Assembly (NCBI GenBank): GCA_963794955.1
Contig: CAWCGF010000013.1
Span: 62,001 to 126,000 of the forward strand
Direction of reading: 5' to 3'
Source of the DNA: JAFDVL01 sp963794955
GTDB lineage: Bacteria; Acidobacteriota; Blastocatellia; RBC074
Length of the DNA stretch: 64,000 bases
In this document: positions 35,249-43,583 of the stretch, piece by piece
How positions within the stretch are numbered: the first letter of the stretch is position 1
Layout: every line of letters begins with the position of its first letter
The notes under the pieces: generated by a model
What the model was told of the DNA's origin: nothing
Database searches by the model: none
Seen by the model: only the letters and a program-made list of their open reading frames with translations
Made by a program: the position numbers and the translations under genes

Positions 35249-38200
35249 ATGAACAGTCCAATCAAATTTTCACCCCAGGGTTGGCTCATCGCGCCGACCA
35301 TACTATTTCTTTGCGCCTTGGTCGTCACTAACGTGATGGCACAGGTGACGACGGCGGACGTGGTCGGCACGGTCACGGACAACACGGGAGCGTTCTTGCC
35401 CAATGCCAAAGTCACGGTTACCAATCTGGGGACCAATAGCTCCCGTACTATCACGACCGACAGTTCAGGGGAATTCACGATTAACCTGTTGCCGATTGGA
35501 CAATATTCTGTACGCGTCGAGGCGAGCGGATTCAAAGGGTTTACGGTTAACAATCTGACGCTGGTAGGCGGCGACCGCACGCGCGTGGATGCCAAAATGG
35601 AAGTCGGCCAGACTTCGGAAACGGTGACTGTTACAGCCGAGGCTTCGGTGCTACAGACCGATACTTCGACCGTCGGCACCGCTATTACGGGCAAGCTCGT
35701 GCAGGAATTGCCGCTCAACGGACGCAATTACATTCAACTCGCACTGCTCGCGCCGGGTGTGAGTCCGGGACCAGCAAATGGCCTGGCAACAGGCACGCGG
35801 CCTGATGATCGGCGCTTGAGTTCGTCGTATTCTGTTAACGGGCAAGACCCCGTCGTCAACAATAATCTGATTGATGGGATGGACAACAACGAGCGCGTCA
35901 TCGGCACGATTGGCGTGCGGCCTTCGATTGACGCGATTCAGGAATTCAAGGTGCAGACAAATCTTTACAGCGCCGAAGTCAGCCGCACTTCGGGCGGTGT
36001 TGTCAACATTCTGACGAAATCAGGCACGAACGACTTTCATGGCTCGCTGTTTGAATTTATTCGCAACGACAAATTCGATGCGAACGGCAATTACAATTTC
36101 ACTGGCGGCGCGCAGTTACCAAAAGCGAAATTCCGCCAGAACCAGTTCGGTGGCAGTATCGGCGGCCCTATTATCAAAGATCGCACTTTCTTCTTTGGCG
36201 ATTACGAGGCCCTGAAGATTCGCCAGGGCATTGCGATCACGGCGGTGATTCCGACAGCGAAACAGCGCATCGGCGATTTTTCGGAAAACTGCACTGCGGG
36301 TTTCAATGCGGCTGGTATTTGTGCGAATGCCGCGCAACAAATCAACTTCGTAAATCCGATTGGCGCTGCGCCTGCCGGAGCCGTACCATTCAATCGGCTG
36401 GATCAAGGCGTGTATGCCAGCTTGCGCGATCCGATAGCTTTGAAATACGCCGCGCTGTTGCCCTTGCCAACCGGGCCGGGCATCAACACGACGAACTTCG
36501 CTTCGTCGCCCGTGCGCTCGCAAGACGCTTCAACATTTGACGCACGCATAGATCATCGCCTGAATGACAAGATGAATATGTTCGGACGTTATTCCTTTAA
36601 TGACGTGACGACGTTGCAACCCCCCGGCTTTCCGGCGGTCAACGGCATCAATCCGGGCGGGGTGTTCAGTTTCGCCGGGCCGAATGAATCGCGCGCGCAA
36701 AACATTCAACTCAACCTCGTGCGTACAATTCGTCCCAATCTACTGCTCGAACTGAAAACGGGATACACGCGCGTCGCCATCCAGTCCAAGACGATCAACG
36801 ACGGGAAGAACGCCGCGAACGATTTGGGATTCCCGTGCAATGCCGTGAGTTGTGTCAACATCGGCGACCAGCAAACATTTGGTTTGCCGCGCGTCGTTAT
36901 TCAGGGGTTTCAGGATTTGGGCGATGCGTGGTTTGTGCCGCTGCTCAATTTCAGCAATACGTTTCAATACAACGGCGCGGTCACTTGGACGCGCGGCGCG
37001 CACAACGTGAAGATGGGGGCCTTGCTGATGCGGCGGCAGTTTTCGTTTACGCAAAGCCGGTCGGGGCGCGGCGGTTTCACCTTCAACGCAACGGCGAACA
37101 ATGCGCCCGCGCCGCTCAATTTCGGGCTGGCCAATTTCATTGTCGGCGCACCCGTAGCGATTGAGCGCGTGACCAGTCTATACAAACCTGGCTATCGCAC
37201 CTGGGAAACTGGCGCGTATGTGCAGGACGACTGGCGCGTGAACAACTGGCTGACATTGAACATCGGCTTGCGCTATGACGTGTTCACACCGAAGACCGAG
37301 CAATACAACCGGCTGTCGAATTTTGACCCCATCAGCGCGACGGTGCTGGCGGCAGGCGAAAATAGCAACGAGAGCGTTGGTATCAGGACGGATTACTCGA
37401 ATTTTGCGCCGCGTTTCGGCTTTGCCGCGACGGTGGCGTCAGGCATGGTGTTGCGCGGCGGCATTGGCTGGAGCTTCTTTCCCGGCGATTATGCGTCGAA
37501 CGGCTTGCTGAAAAATGCGCCCTTCACGGCGGCCTTTACCTGTGGCACTTCGACGACGGGCAGTTTGACGAACACAGGTTGTCCGGCGGGCACGGGTACG
37601 TTTGCGCAAGGCCCGCCGCGTCCCGTCGAGCCGAGCGCGTTTCCGCGCGTGAATGGCGCACTTAATCTGGCTGCGATTATTCCTTCGACTATCGGGGCGA
37701 TGGATTTGGATTTCAAATCTTCTTACAACATTCAATTCAACCTCACGCTCGAAAAACAATTCGGCAACAATGTAGCAAGCATTGCTTATATCGGCACGCA
37801 AGGCCGCCGCATGGCGATGGCGATCCCGGACATCAATCGCGCGCTGCCCAGCGGCACGGCGACAGCGAATCCGCGCCCGTACGCTACGCGCGCGCCGCGC
37901 GTTTCGACGATTAGCTATCTGACGCCACAAGGCAATGCGAGTTATAACGCGCTGCAACTTAGTTTCAACCGTCGTTTCTCGCAAGGCTTCAGCGCGACAT
38001 CTGGGTTCACCTGGGCGCACGGCGTAGACGAAGTGACCGGCCTCGGCACCAGTACGGGTGGCTATGGCATGTTCGCCGGGCCGTTTGATCAGGTCGTAGC
38101 CAACGTCAAACGCTATGACCGCGCGACCAGCGATTTCAATATCAAGTATCGCTGGTCGTTCGGTGCGAATTACGAATTGCCGTGGGGCAGGAATTTGCAA

Positions 38201-38680
38201 GGTTTAGCCGGGCAGGTTCTCGGGGGCTGGCAGATGAATGGCACCGTGACGTGGCAAACTGGCTTGCCGTTTACCGTCACCGATCAGCAAAACGTCAGCG
38301 GCGTGATTGGTGGCGGCGGTGAACGTCCGAATCGTCTGCGCGATAACATCCGCGTCGCCACGCCAACCGTGGGGGTAGGCGGTCAGTTCCTTGATCCGGC
38401 AGCGTTTGCCCTGCCGGCCAATTTTACGCTGGGCAATTCATCGCGTAATCAAGGCTACGGGCCGAATCAGAGCGTCATTAACGCTTCGATCTTCAAGACG
38501 TTCAAGTTGACGGAAGGCTGGAACCTGCAATTCCGTACAGAGATGTTCAATGTGCCGAATCATCCGGTCTTTGGAAATCCGAACGCGAGCTTCGGTAATG
38601 CGAACTTCGGCAAGATCACGAGTACGGCAGGCGTCTACACGCCGCGCCAGATTCAGTTCGCGTTGAAGCTGTTGTTCTAA
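35249..38680 (+). CDS. Oar-type TonB-dependent outer-membrane receptor
   Basis: 1,143 residues: signal peptide, an N-terminal carboxypeptidase-regulatory-like Ig domain (VVGTVTDNTGAFLPNAKVTV ... GQYSVRVEASGFKGFTVNN), a plug domain (ELPLNGRNYIQLALLAPG; SVNGQDPVVNNNLIDGMDNN), and a 22-strand-type barrel ending in an aromatic residue (PRQIQFALKLLF). This is the class of large receptor abundant in Acidobacteriota. The ligand is unknown; glycans or peptides are likely for the class. It splits the his run between hisD and hisC. Confidence 0.9.
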   Translation: MNSPIKFSPQGWLIAPTILFLCALVVTNVMAQVTTADVVGTVTDNTGAFLPNAKVTVTNLGTNSSRTITTDSSGEFTINLLPIGQYSVRVEASGFKGFTVNNLTLVGGDRTRVDAKMEVGQTSETVTVTAEASVLQTDTSTVGTAITGKLVQELPLNGRNYIQLALLAPGVSPGPANGLATGTRPDDRRLSSSYSVNGQDPVVNNNLIDGMDNNERVIGTIGVRPSIDAIQEFKVQTNLYSAEVSRTSGGVVNILTKSGTNDFHGSLFEFIRNDKFDANGNYNFTGGAQLPKAKFRQNQFGGSIGGPIIKDRTFFFGDYEALKIRQGIAITAVIPTAKQRIGDFSENCTAGFNAAGICANAAQQINFVNPIGAAPAGAVPFNRLDQGVYASLRDPIALKYAALLPLPTGPGINTTNFASSPVRSQDASTFDARIDHRLNDKMNMFGRYSFNDVTTLQPPGFPAVNGINPGGVFSFAGPNESRAQNIQLNLVRTIRPNLLLELKTGYTRVAIQSKTINDGKNAANDLGFPCNAVSCVNIGDQQTFGLPRVVIQGFQDLGDAWFVPLLNFSNTFQYNGAVTWTRGAHNVKMGALLMRRQFSFTQSRSGRGGFTFNATANNAPAPLNFGLANFIVGAPVAIERVTSLYKPGYRTWETGAYVQDDWRVNNWLTLNIGLRYDVFTPKTEQYNRLSNFDPISATVLAAGENSNESVGIRTDYSNFAPRFGFAATVASGMVLRGGIGWSFFPGDYASNGLLKNAPFTAAFTCGTSTTGSLTNTGCPAGTGTFAQGPPRPVEPSAFPRVNGALNLAAIIPSTIGAMDLDFKSSYNIQFNLTLEKQFGNNVASIAYIGTQGRRMAMAIPDINRALPSGTATANPRPYATRAPRVSTISYLTPQGNASYNALQLSFNRRFSQGFSATSGFTWAHGVDEVTGLGTSTGGYGMFAGPFDQVVANVKRYDRATSDFNIKYRWSFGANYELPWGRNLQGLAGQVLGGWQMNGTVTWQTGLPFTVTDQQNVSGVIGGGGERPNRLRDNIRVATPTVGVGGQFLDPAAFALPANFTLGNSSRNQGYGPNQSVINASIFKTFKLTEGWNLQFRTEMFNVPNHPVFGNPNASFGNANFGKITSTAGVYTPRQIQFALKLLF

Positions 38681-38693
38681 ATTGGTGTTTTCA

Positions 38694-38726
38694 GTTGGGA
38701 GTCAAAGCGCTCCTTTGGCTCCCAAC
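38694..38726 (+). terminator. Likely terminator after the TonB receptor gene
   Basis: A 14-bp stem, GTTGGGAGTCAAAG (38694-38707) with CTTTGGCTCCCAAC (38713-38726), one G-T pair and a 5-nt loop, begins 13 bases after the receptor stop. The following sequence is only mildly T-rich. The position supports transcription ending here before hisC. Confidence 0.65.
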
Positions 38727-38868
38727 CCCGTACTTTGATTTACTCGGCGCTTCCCCGCCTACTGCTCAGCCCCTGTCTTGTCCTCCCTGAATAGCTCCTT
38801 TGCCATCATTAGGAATCTTGACTATAGTGTGACGGACGACGATTATCGCAGTAACGATCTGAACCCCT

Positions 38869-39930
38869 ATGTCTGTAGACAAAATCAAACCACACGTTCG
38901 CGCCATCAAGGCTTACACGCTTGACCCAATTGACACGCCGATCAAAATCAATCAGAACGAAAACCCGTTTGGGATGCCGCAAGCCATCAAAGAGGAAGTC
39001 TTGCGGCGCGCCGCAGCCTACGATTGGGCACGATACCCTGATTTTATGCCCACGCGCTTGCACGAAAAGTTAGCGGCGTACACGGGCTGGCGCGCCGATG
39101 GCGTGATGGCGGGCAACGGCTCTAACGAAATGATTCAATCGGTCATCAACGCGACCGTCGAAAAAGGTGTGCGTGTACTGCTGCCGGAACCCACGTTCTC
39201 GGTCTACGCGCAAGTCATCAACGTAATGAATGGCGACATCCTGGCGGTGCGATTGAACGACGACTTGAGCTTCAACATTCCGCGTCTGGCAACCGCCATC
39301 AAAGTGCAAAAAATTGACCTGGCGATTATCTGTTCGCCGAACAATCCGACCGGATGCACGATCAGCAAACGCGACCTGGAAATGCTACTGCGCAATAGCT
39401 CCGGCCTCGTCATCGTGGATCAAGCCTACTTGGAAATCGGCGGCGAAGACTTTGTTCCCTTGCTCAACGACTATCCCAATTTGGTCATTTTGCGCACGTT
39501 TTCCAAGGCGATGGCGATGGGCGGATTACGCGTCGGCTATTGTCTGGCTGCACCGGAGTTGATCCGCGAATTCATGAAATGCAAGATGCCGTACAGCTTG
39601 AATTACTTCTCAATGACAGCGGCAGAGATCGCGCTGGATCATTTGGACTTGTTGCATCCGCTGGTCGAGAAAATACAACGCGAGCGAGAGCGGTTGTTCC
39701 GTGCCTTGCAAAGCATCAACGGCTTGCGGCCTGTGCCTTCAGCGGCGAACTTCTTTGTCGTCAAAACCGCACTTCCACCGAGCGAATTATATGAGGCCTT
39801 GGTACAGCGCGGCTTGTTGATTCGTGACGTGAGCAAAGCGCCGATGCTCAGCGATTATGTGCGTATCAGCGTTGGCACACCGCAGGAAAATGATCGTTTG
39901 CTGGCAGCATTGCAGGAGATATTCGGCTGA
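38869..39930 (+). CDS. hisC: Histidinol-phosphate aminotransferase
   Basis: 353 residues of class I/II PLP aminotransferase: INQNENPFGMPQ, the nucleotide-cofactor segment AGNGSNEMI, CSPNNPTGC, the PLP lysine in RTFSKAMAMGGLRVGY, and DYVRISVGTPQENDRLLAAL at the end. It converts imidazole-acetol phosphate to histidinol phosphate. It comes 188 bp after the receptor gene and its terminator, so it probably has its own promoter. A toxin-antitoxin-like pair begins nine bases downstream. Confidence 0.93.
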   Translation: MSVDKIKPHVRAIKAYTLDPIDTPIKINQNENPFGMPQAIKEEVLRRAAAYDWARYPDFMPTRLHEKLAAYTGWRADGVMAGNGSNEMIQSVINATVEKGVRVLLPEPTFSVYAQVINVMNGDILAVRLNDDLSFNIPRLATAIKVQKIDLAIICSPNNPTGCTISKRDLEMLLRNSSGLVIVDQAYLEIGGEDFVPLLNDYPNLVILRTFSKAMAMGGLRVGYCLAAPELIREFMKCKMPYSLNYFSMTAAEIALDHLDLLHPLVEKIQRERERLFRALQSINGLRPVPSAANFFVVKTALPPSELYEALVQRGLLIRDVSKAPMLSDYVRISVGTPQENDRLLAALQEIFG

Positions 39931-39939
39931 GGAAGTCCG

Positions 39940-40221
39940 ATGTATGATGAGGTACTGGTAGCAATGCAATTGTGCGTTCAAGACGGGCGCGCCTCCCTAA
40001 CCAATCACGCCTACGATGAAATGGCGGAAGATGGCTTCTTTGTTTTCGACTTGGAGCAATGCATTTACACAGGTACTATTGTTGAGCGGCAATGGGATGA
40101 TGGGTTTCAAGATTGGAAATATCTGGTGTACGGCAAAAGTGCAGATGAGGAAGACCTTGCTATCGTCGTACAATGGGATCGCAACAAAAACCTGGTTTTT
40201 ATTACAACGTATCGCTTATGA
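39940..40221 (+). CDS. DUF4258 protein, toxin-like partner of a YgiT-type protein
   Basis: 93 residues. SLTNHAYDEMAEDGFFVFDLEQCIYTG and a C-terminal beta stretch (DLAIVVQWDRNKNLVFITTYRL) match DUF4258, which resembles RelE/MqsR-type folds. GAGGA lies just upstream. It overlaps the following YgiT-type zinc-finger gene by four bases. Such DUF4258/YgiT pairs are listed as putative type II toxin-antitoxin modules; toxicity is not proven from sequence. Confidence 0.8.
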   Translation: MYDEVLVAMQLCVQDGRASLTNHAYDEMAEDGFFVFDLEQCIYTGTIVERQWDDGFQDWKYLVYGKSADEEDLAIVVQWDRNKNLVFITTYRL

Positions 40222-40460
40222 ATCCTGAAATTACTTGTAACCTCTGTGGTCATGTCACCGCTCGTGAAGTGCGCAGAACCAAAATCGTAGGTAAAGGTGA
40301 ACATCAAGTGATTGTGGAGAATGTGCCAATGATTTCCTGTCGCAACTGCGGCCACGATTACTTTTCTATCACCGTTGCCAAAATGTTGGATCAAATTCGC
40401 GCCACGCCACAACAACAAGCCCTTCACAAAAGCTTTGCCGTAGTCGAATTAGCGGCATAA
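40218..40460 (+). CDS. YgiT-type zinc-finger protein, antitoxin-like
   Basis: 80 residues with two CxxC pairs (C7/C10 and C41/C44) that form the zinc-binding N-terminal domain known from MqsA. The C-terminal Xre helix-turn-helix of MqsA is missing, so DNA binding by this protein is doubtful and it would act mainly by binding its partner. ATGA overlap with the DUF4258 gene indicates coupled translation. hisB begins 19 bases after its stop. Confidence 0.85.
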   Translation: MNPEITCNLCGHVTAREVRRTKIVGKGEHQVIVENVPMISCRNCGHDYFSITVAKMLDQIRATPQQQALHKSFAVVELAA

Positions 40461-40479
40461 GGTGCTCTCTAACTTAATC

Positions 40480-41067
40480 ATGTCTCGCCAAGCAGAAATC
40501 ACTCGCACTACTAAAGAAACTGATATTCGCGTTACCCTCAATCTCGACGGCTCCGGTGTCAGCAAGATCGCTACGGGAATTCCTTTTCTGGATCACATGC
40601 TCGACCTGTTCGCGCGGCACGGGCTGTTTGATTTGGATGTCACTTGCAACGGCGATTTACAGATTGACGATCATCATTCGGTCGAAGACATTGCGATTTG
40701 CTTAGGCCAGGCATTTGCCCAGGCACTCGGCGACAAAAAAGGCATCGTACGTTATGGCGCAGCATACGTGCCGATGGACGAGACGTTGGCGCGGGCGGTC
40801 GTGGATTTGTCGGGGCGGTATTTTTTGGTTTACCACGTCGCCAACACGCGCGATAAAGTCGGCACTTTTTCGGTTGAGTTGGCCGAACATTTCTGGCATT
40901 CCTTCGCCGAACATTGCCGTTGCAACTTGCACATTGAACTCTTGTACGGACGCAATCAACATCACATCATCGAAGCGGTCTTCAAGGCGGCAACCCGCGC
41001 GTTGTCGCAAGCGGTGCGACTGGATGAACGCATTCAAGGCGTGATGTCAACCAAGGGGAAGTTATAG
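40480..41067 (+). CDS. hisB: Imidazoleglycerol-phosphate dehydratase
   Basis: 195 residues, the monofunctional form without a phosphatase domain. The metal-binding histidine clusters are present: PFLDHMLDLFARHG, DDHHSVEDIAICLG, FWHSFAEHC and NQHHIIEAVFKAATRAL. The start at 40480 matches family starts; an ATG at 40462 would add six residues. It follows the toxin-antitoxin-like pair by 19 bases. Confidence 0.94.
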   Translation: MSRQAEITRTTKETDIRVTLNLDGSGVSKIATGIPFLDHMLDLFARHGLFDLDVTCNGDLQIDDHHSVEDIAICLGQAFAQALGDKKGIVRYGAAYVPMDETLARAVVDLSGRYFLVYHVANTRDKVGTFSVELAEHFWHSFAEHCRCNLHIELLYGRNQHHIIEAVFKAATRALSQAVRLDERIQGVMSTKGKL

Positions 41068-41071
41068 ATTC

Positions 41072-41154
41072 AGCCACAGATTTTCACAGATTTTCACAGA
41101 TTCTGCTGCGGTTTCATAAACCTAATCTGTGCTAATCTGTGGAATCTGTGGCTC
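41072..41154. repeat. CACAGATT-unit palindrome between hisB and hisH
   Basis: AGCCACAGATTTTCACAGAT and a further TTTTCACAGATT unit on the left are mirrored by AATCTGTG units ending AATCTGTGGCT on the right, around an approximately 20-nt loop. It occupies nearly the whole gap between hisB and hisH and ends about eight bases before the hisH ATG. Confidence 0.85.
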
Positions 41155-41162
41155 ATTCAGTT

Positions 41163-41774
41163 ATGGCAATCGCAATCATTGATTACGGCATCGGGAATTT
41201 ACGCAGCGTCGAAAAAGCCTTCACCGCGCAAGGCCTTGAAGCAGTTGTGACGCGTGACGAAAAAATCTTGCGTGCCGCAGATAAACTTGTCCTGCTTGGC
41301 GTCGGTGCGTTCGGCTATGCCATGCAGAGTTTACGAGCCTTAGGCTTCGATGAATTGGTCATCGAAGCGGCCAATGGGGGCAAACCCATCCTGGGCTTAT
41401 GCGTCGGCTTGCAGATGCTGTTTGAGGAAGGTCACGAATTCGGCGTCCATCAGGGTTTAGGCTTGCTGTCCGGCAAAGTCGTGAAGTTTCCTGACAACTT
41501 GCACGTCCCGCATATTGGCTGGAATCAAGTGGCAATCCAACCTGAACAACAAGCACATCCCCTCTTTCGCGCTTTGCCTGACCAATCGTTTTTTTACTTC
41601 GTGCATTCGTATTATGTCGAACCGGAAGACGCTTCGTGTGTGTTTGGCCGGACGGACTATGGCATCACGTACGCTTCAATTTGCGGGCGCGACAACATCG
41701 TCGGCGTGCAATTTCACCCCGAAAAGAGTCAGGCTTCGGGATTGAAGCTACTGAAGAATTTTGCAGAGATGTAG
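41163..41774 (+). CDS. hisH: Imidazole glycerol phosphate synthase, glutamine amidotransferase subunit
   Basis: 203 residues beginning MAIAIIDYGIGNLRSVEKAF. The nucleophile cysteine is in ILGLCVGLQMLFEEG and the His/Glu pair in VGVQFHPEKSQ. It supplies ammonia to HisF, whose gene is not in this window. No ribosome site is visible because a palindrome ends right before the ATG. This is the last his gene here. Confidence 0.94.
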   Translation: MAIAIIDYGIGNLRSVEKAFTAQGLEAVVTRDEKILRAADKLVLLGVGAFGYAMQSLRALGFDELVIEAANGGKPILGLCVGLQMLFEEGHEFGVHQGLGLLSGKVVKFPDNLHVPHIGWNQVAIQPEQQAHPLFRALPDQSFFYFVHSYYVEPEDASCVFGRTDYGITYASICGRDNIVGVQFHPEKSQASGLKLLKNFAEM

Positions 41775-41776
41775 GT

Positions 41777-41867
41777 TAGTCATTGGTCACTGGTCATTTG
41801 TTTCGCGTTTAGGGTCGTATTTGCAAAGCCGCCAGTGACCACTGACCAATGACTAATGACCAATGAC
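41777..41867. repeat. Composite palindrome, GTCATTGGT-unit family (copy 2)
   Basis: TAGTCATTGGTCACTGGTCA on the left is mirrored by AGTGACCACTGACCAATGAC and TAATGACCAATGAC on the right. The right arm runs into the first codons of hslO. It is a clear relative of the element at 18716-18810, which likewise ends on a start codon. Confidence 0.85.
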
Positions 41868-41868
41868 T

Positions 41869-42777
41869 ATGACAGATCATTTACTTCAAGGCACAGTCGC
41901 TAATCACACCATTCGCGTGATCGCTGCCGTCACTACCAACCTGGTGGATGAGGCGTGCCGCCGTCATCAGACTTCGCCTACGGCTTCGGCGGCGTTAGGG
42001 CGCTTGCTAACCGGCGCGCTGCTCTTGGGGCGCACCTTCAAAGACCTGGAACTGATTACCGTGCAAATTCGCGGCGATGGGAGCTTAGGCAGCGCCACCG
42101 CCGAAGCCTCGCCGCAAGGCATCGTGCGCGGTTACGTCAAGCATCCCGAAGCGGACTTACCACCCAATGACTTGGGCAAGTTCGATGTCAAAGGGCTAAC
42201 CAAAGGCGAGGGCGAAGGAATGTTGCACGTGACGCGTGAAGCAGGCTTTGACATTGGCTTGCGCAAAGAGCCGTACGTGGGATCGGTGCCGCTGGTGTCC
42301 GGCGAAATCGCCGAAGACATTGCGTATTACCTGAACGTCTCGGAGCAAATCAATTCCGCCGTCGTGCTGGGCGTCTTTTACGAATTGGAACAGGCGAAAG
42401 TCACAGCGGCAGGCGGGCTGCTAATTCAAGCGATGCCGGATGCCGATCCGAACATTTTAGTGATGATTGAAGACACCGTTGCGCGGATGCCCCATGTAAC
42501 GGATTTAGTGCGACGCGGCGCAACAGCCGAGGACATTTTGCAGGAGGCATTGGGTTTGATTCCGTTTGATGTGTTAGAAAAAATCCCGGTCGAATTTCGT
42601 TGTCGTTGTTCGTATGAACGGGCCGTCAATTTGATTGCCGCCTTGGGCGAAGACGAAGTGAAAGATATGCTCGAAAAAGACAATGGCGCGGAATTGACGT
42701 GCGGCTTTTGCAATGAGGTCTATTCCCTGGACGAAGCGGCGTTGCTACAACTCCTCGCGCCACCCACCATCATGTGA
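41869..42777 (+). CDS. hslO: Redox-regulated Hsp33 chaperone
   Basis: 302 residues from ATG 41869; an ATG at 41863 is equally possible. The N-terminal domain begins DHLLQGTVANHTIRVIAAVT and the C-terminal redox switch has CRC (in EFRCRCSYER) and CGFC (in ELTCGFCNEVY), four cysteines that bind zinc when reduced. Oxidation releases zinc and activates holdase activity in the cytoplasm. The start codon is embedded in the preceding repeat, with no ribosome site. Confidence 0.92.
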   Translation: MTDHLLQGTVANHTIRVIAAVTTNLVDEACRRHQTSPTASAALGRLLTGALLLGRTFKDLELITVQIRGDGSLGSATAEASPQGIVRGYVKHPEADLPPNDLGKFDVKGLTKGEGEGMLHVTREAGFDIGLRKEPYVGSVPLVSGEIAEDIAYYLNVSEQINSAVVLGVFYELEQAKVTAAGGLLIQAMPDADPNILVMIEDTVARMPHVTDLVRRGATAEDILQEALGLIPFDVLEKIPVEFRCRCSYERAVNLIAALGEDEVKDMLEKDNGAELTCGFCNEVYSLDEAALLQLLAPPTIM

Positions 42778-42784
42778 TTTCTCC

Positions 42785-43426
42785 ATGAAGACAACCAACC
42801 TATTTCCCGAAGCCTTACGTGCGGCGGAAAAGCACCTGGCGCGCCGCGATGCTGTGTTGCGGCAATTCATCAAACAACACGGCGAATGCCGCTTGCAAAC
42901 GCACACACGTTATTTCGAGACGCTGGTGAACTCCATCGTTTCCCAACAACTTTCGACCAAAGCGGCAGAAACCATTTTCAATCGCTTCCGCGCGCTGTAC
43001 GCGCCAGCGAAATTTCCGAAAGCAGCACAAATCGCGGCGACGCCCGATGAAGTGTTACGCGGAGTTGGTCTGTCCGGGCAAAAGCTTTCCTACATCAAAG
43101 ACCTCGCGGCGAAAGTGGAGAGCGGCACGGTGCATCTTAAACGCATCACGCAAATGGGCGACGACGAAATCATCGCCGAACTCACCCAAGTCAAAGGCAT
43201 CGGCGTCTGGACAGTACAGATGTTTCTGATTTTTTCGCTCGGACGATTGAACGTATTGCCGGTTGGCGATTTAGGCATTCGCAATGCAATTCAGCGTTCC
43301 TACAGTTTGGCCGAGTTACCCAAGGCTGCCGAAATCGAAGCGATTGCTGCGCAAAACAAGTGGCATCCGTATTGCTCGGTCGCGTCGTGGTATTTGTGGC
43401 GGAGTTTGGAAAATAAAGCGATGTAA
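42785..43426 (+). CDS. DNA-3-methyladenine glycosylase (HhH-GPD family, AlkA-like)
   Basis: 213 residues starting MKTTNLFPEALRAAEKHLAR, seven bases after hslO. The helix-hairpin-helix is TQVKGIGVWTVQMFLIF, and the catalytic aspartate is in LPVGDLGIRNAIQ. VNSIVSQQLSTKAAETIFNRF is the family's conserved N-terminal helix. It removes alkylated purines in base excision repair. The short length matches single-domain bacterial AlkA homologues lacking the N-terminal TBP-like domain. Confidence 0.88.
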   Translation: MKTTNLFPEALRAAEKHLARRDAVLRQFIKQHGECRLQTHTRYFETLVNSIVSQQLSTKAAETIFNRFRALYAPAKFPKAAQIAATPDEVLRGVGLSGQKLSYIKDLAAKVESGTVHLKRITQMGDDEIIAELTQVKGIGVWTVQMFLIFSLGRLNVLPVGDLGIRNAIQRSYSLAELPKAAEIEAIAAQNKWHPYCSVASWYLWRSLENKAM

Positions 43427-43491
43427 TTTTTGGAAGGCGCACGGGATTAGTGCTTTACCTAAGCCAACAGATAATCTCGTGGACTCTGCTA

Positions 43492-43548
43492 GAGGTCGTT
43501 GGAAACTTCCCTCCTACCTAAAAAGCTTTCCAGCGACCTCGTTTTTTT
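43492..43548 (+). terminator. Rho-independent terminator after the glycosylase gene
   Basis: The stem GAGGTCGTTGGAAA (43492-43505) pairs with TTTCCAGCGACCTC (43527-43540) with one G-T-type mismatch, and is followed by seven Ts (43542-43548). It lies between the convergent glycosylase and xerC genes. Confidence 0.8.
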
Positions 43549-43583
43549 AGCTGAAGTCCGACCTTTTGCCTTTTTCTTTTCCG

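Noticed and set aside
35194..35727. A 177-codon minus-strand frame over the TonB receptor start
   Set aside because: It is a Val/Thr/Ser-rich shadow of the receptor's plug-domain sequence, with no recognisable domain.
28586..41154. Tandem short repeats that might be taken for CRISPR arrays
   Set aside because: Units are 7-12 bp, directly adjacent without unique spacers, and arranged as inverted arms. No cas genes are present.
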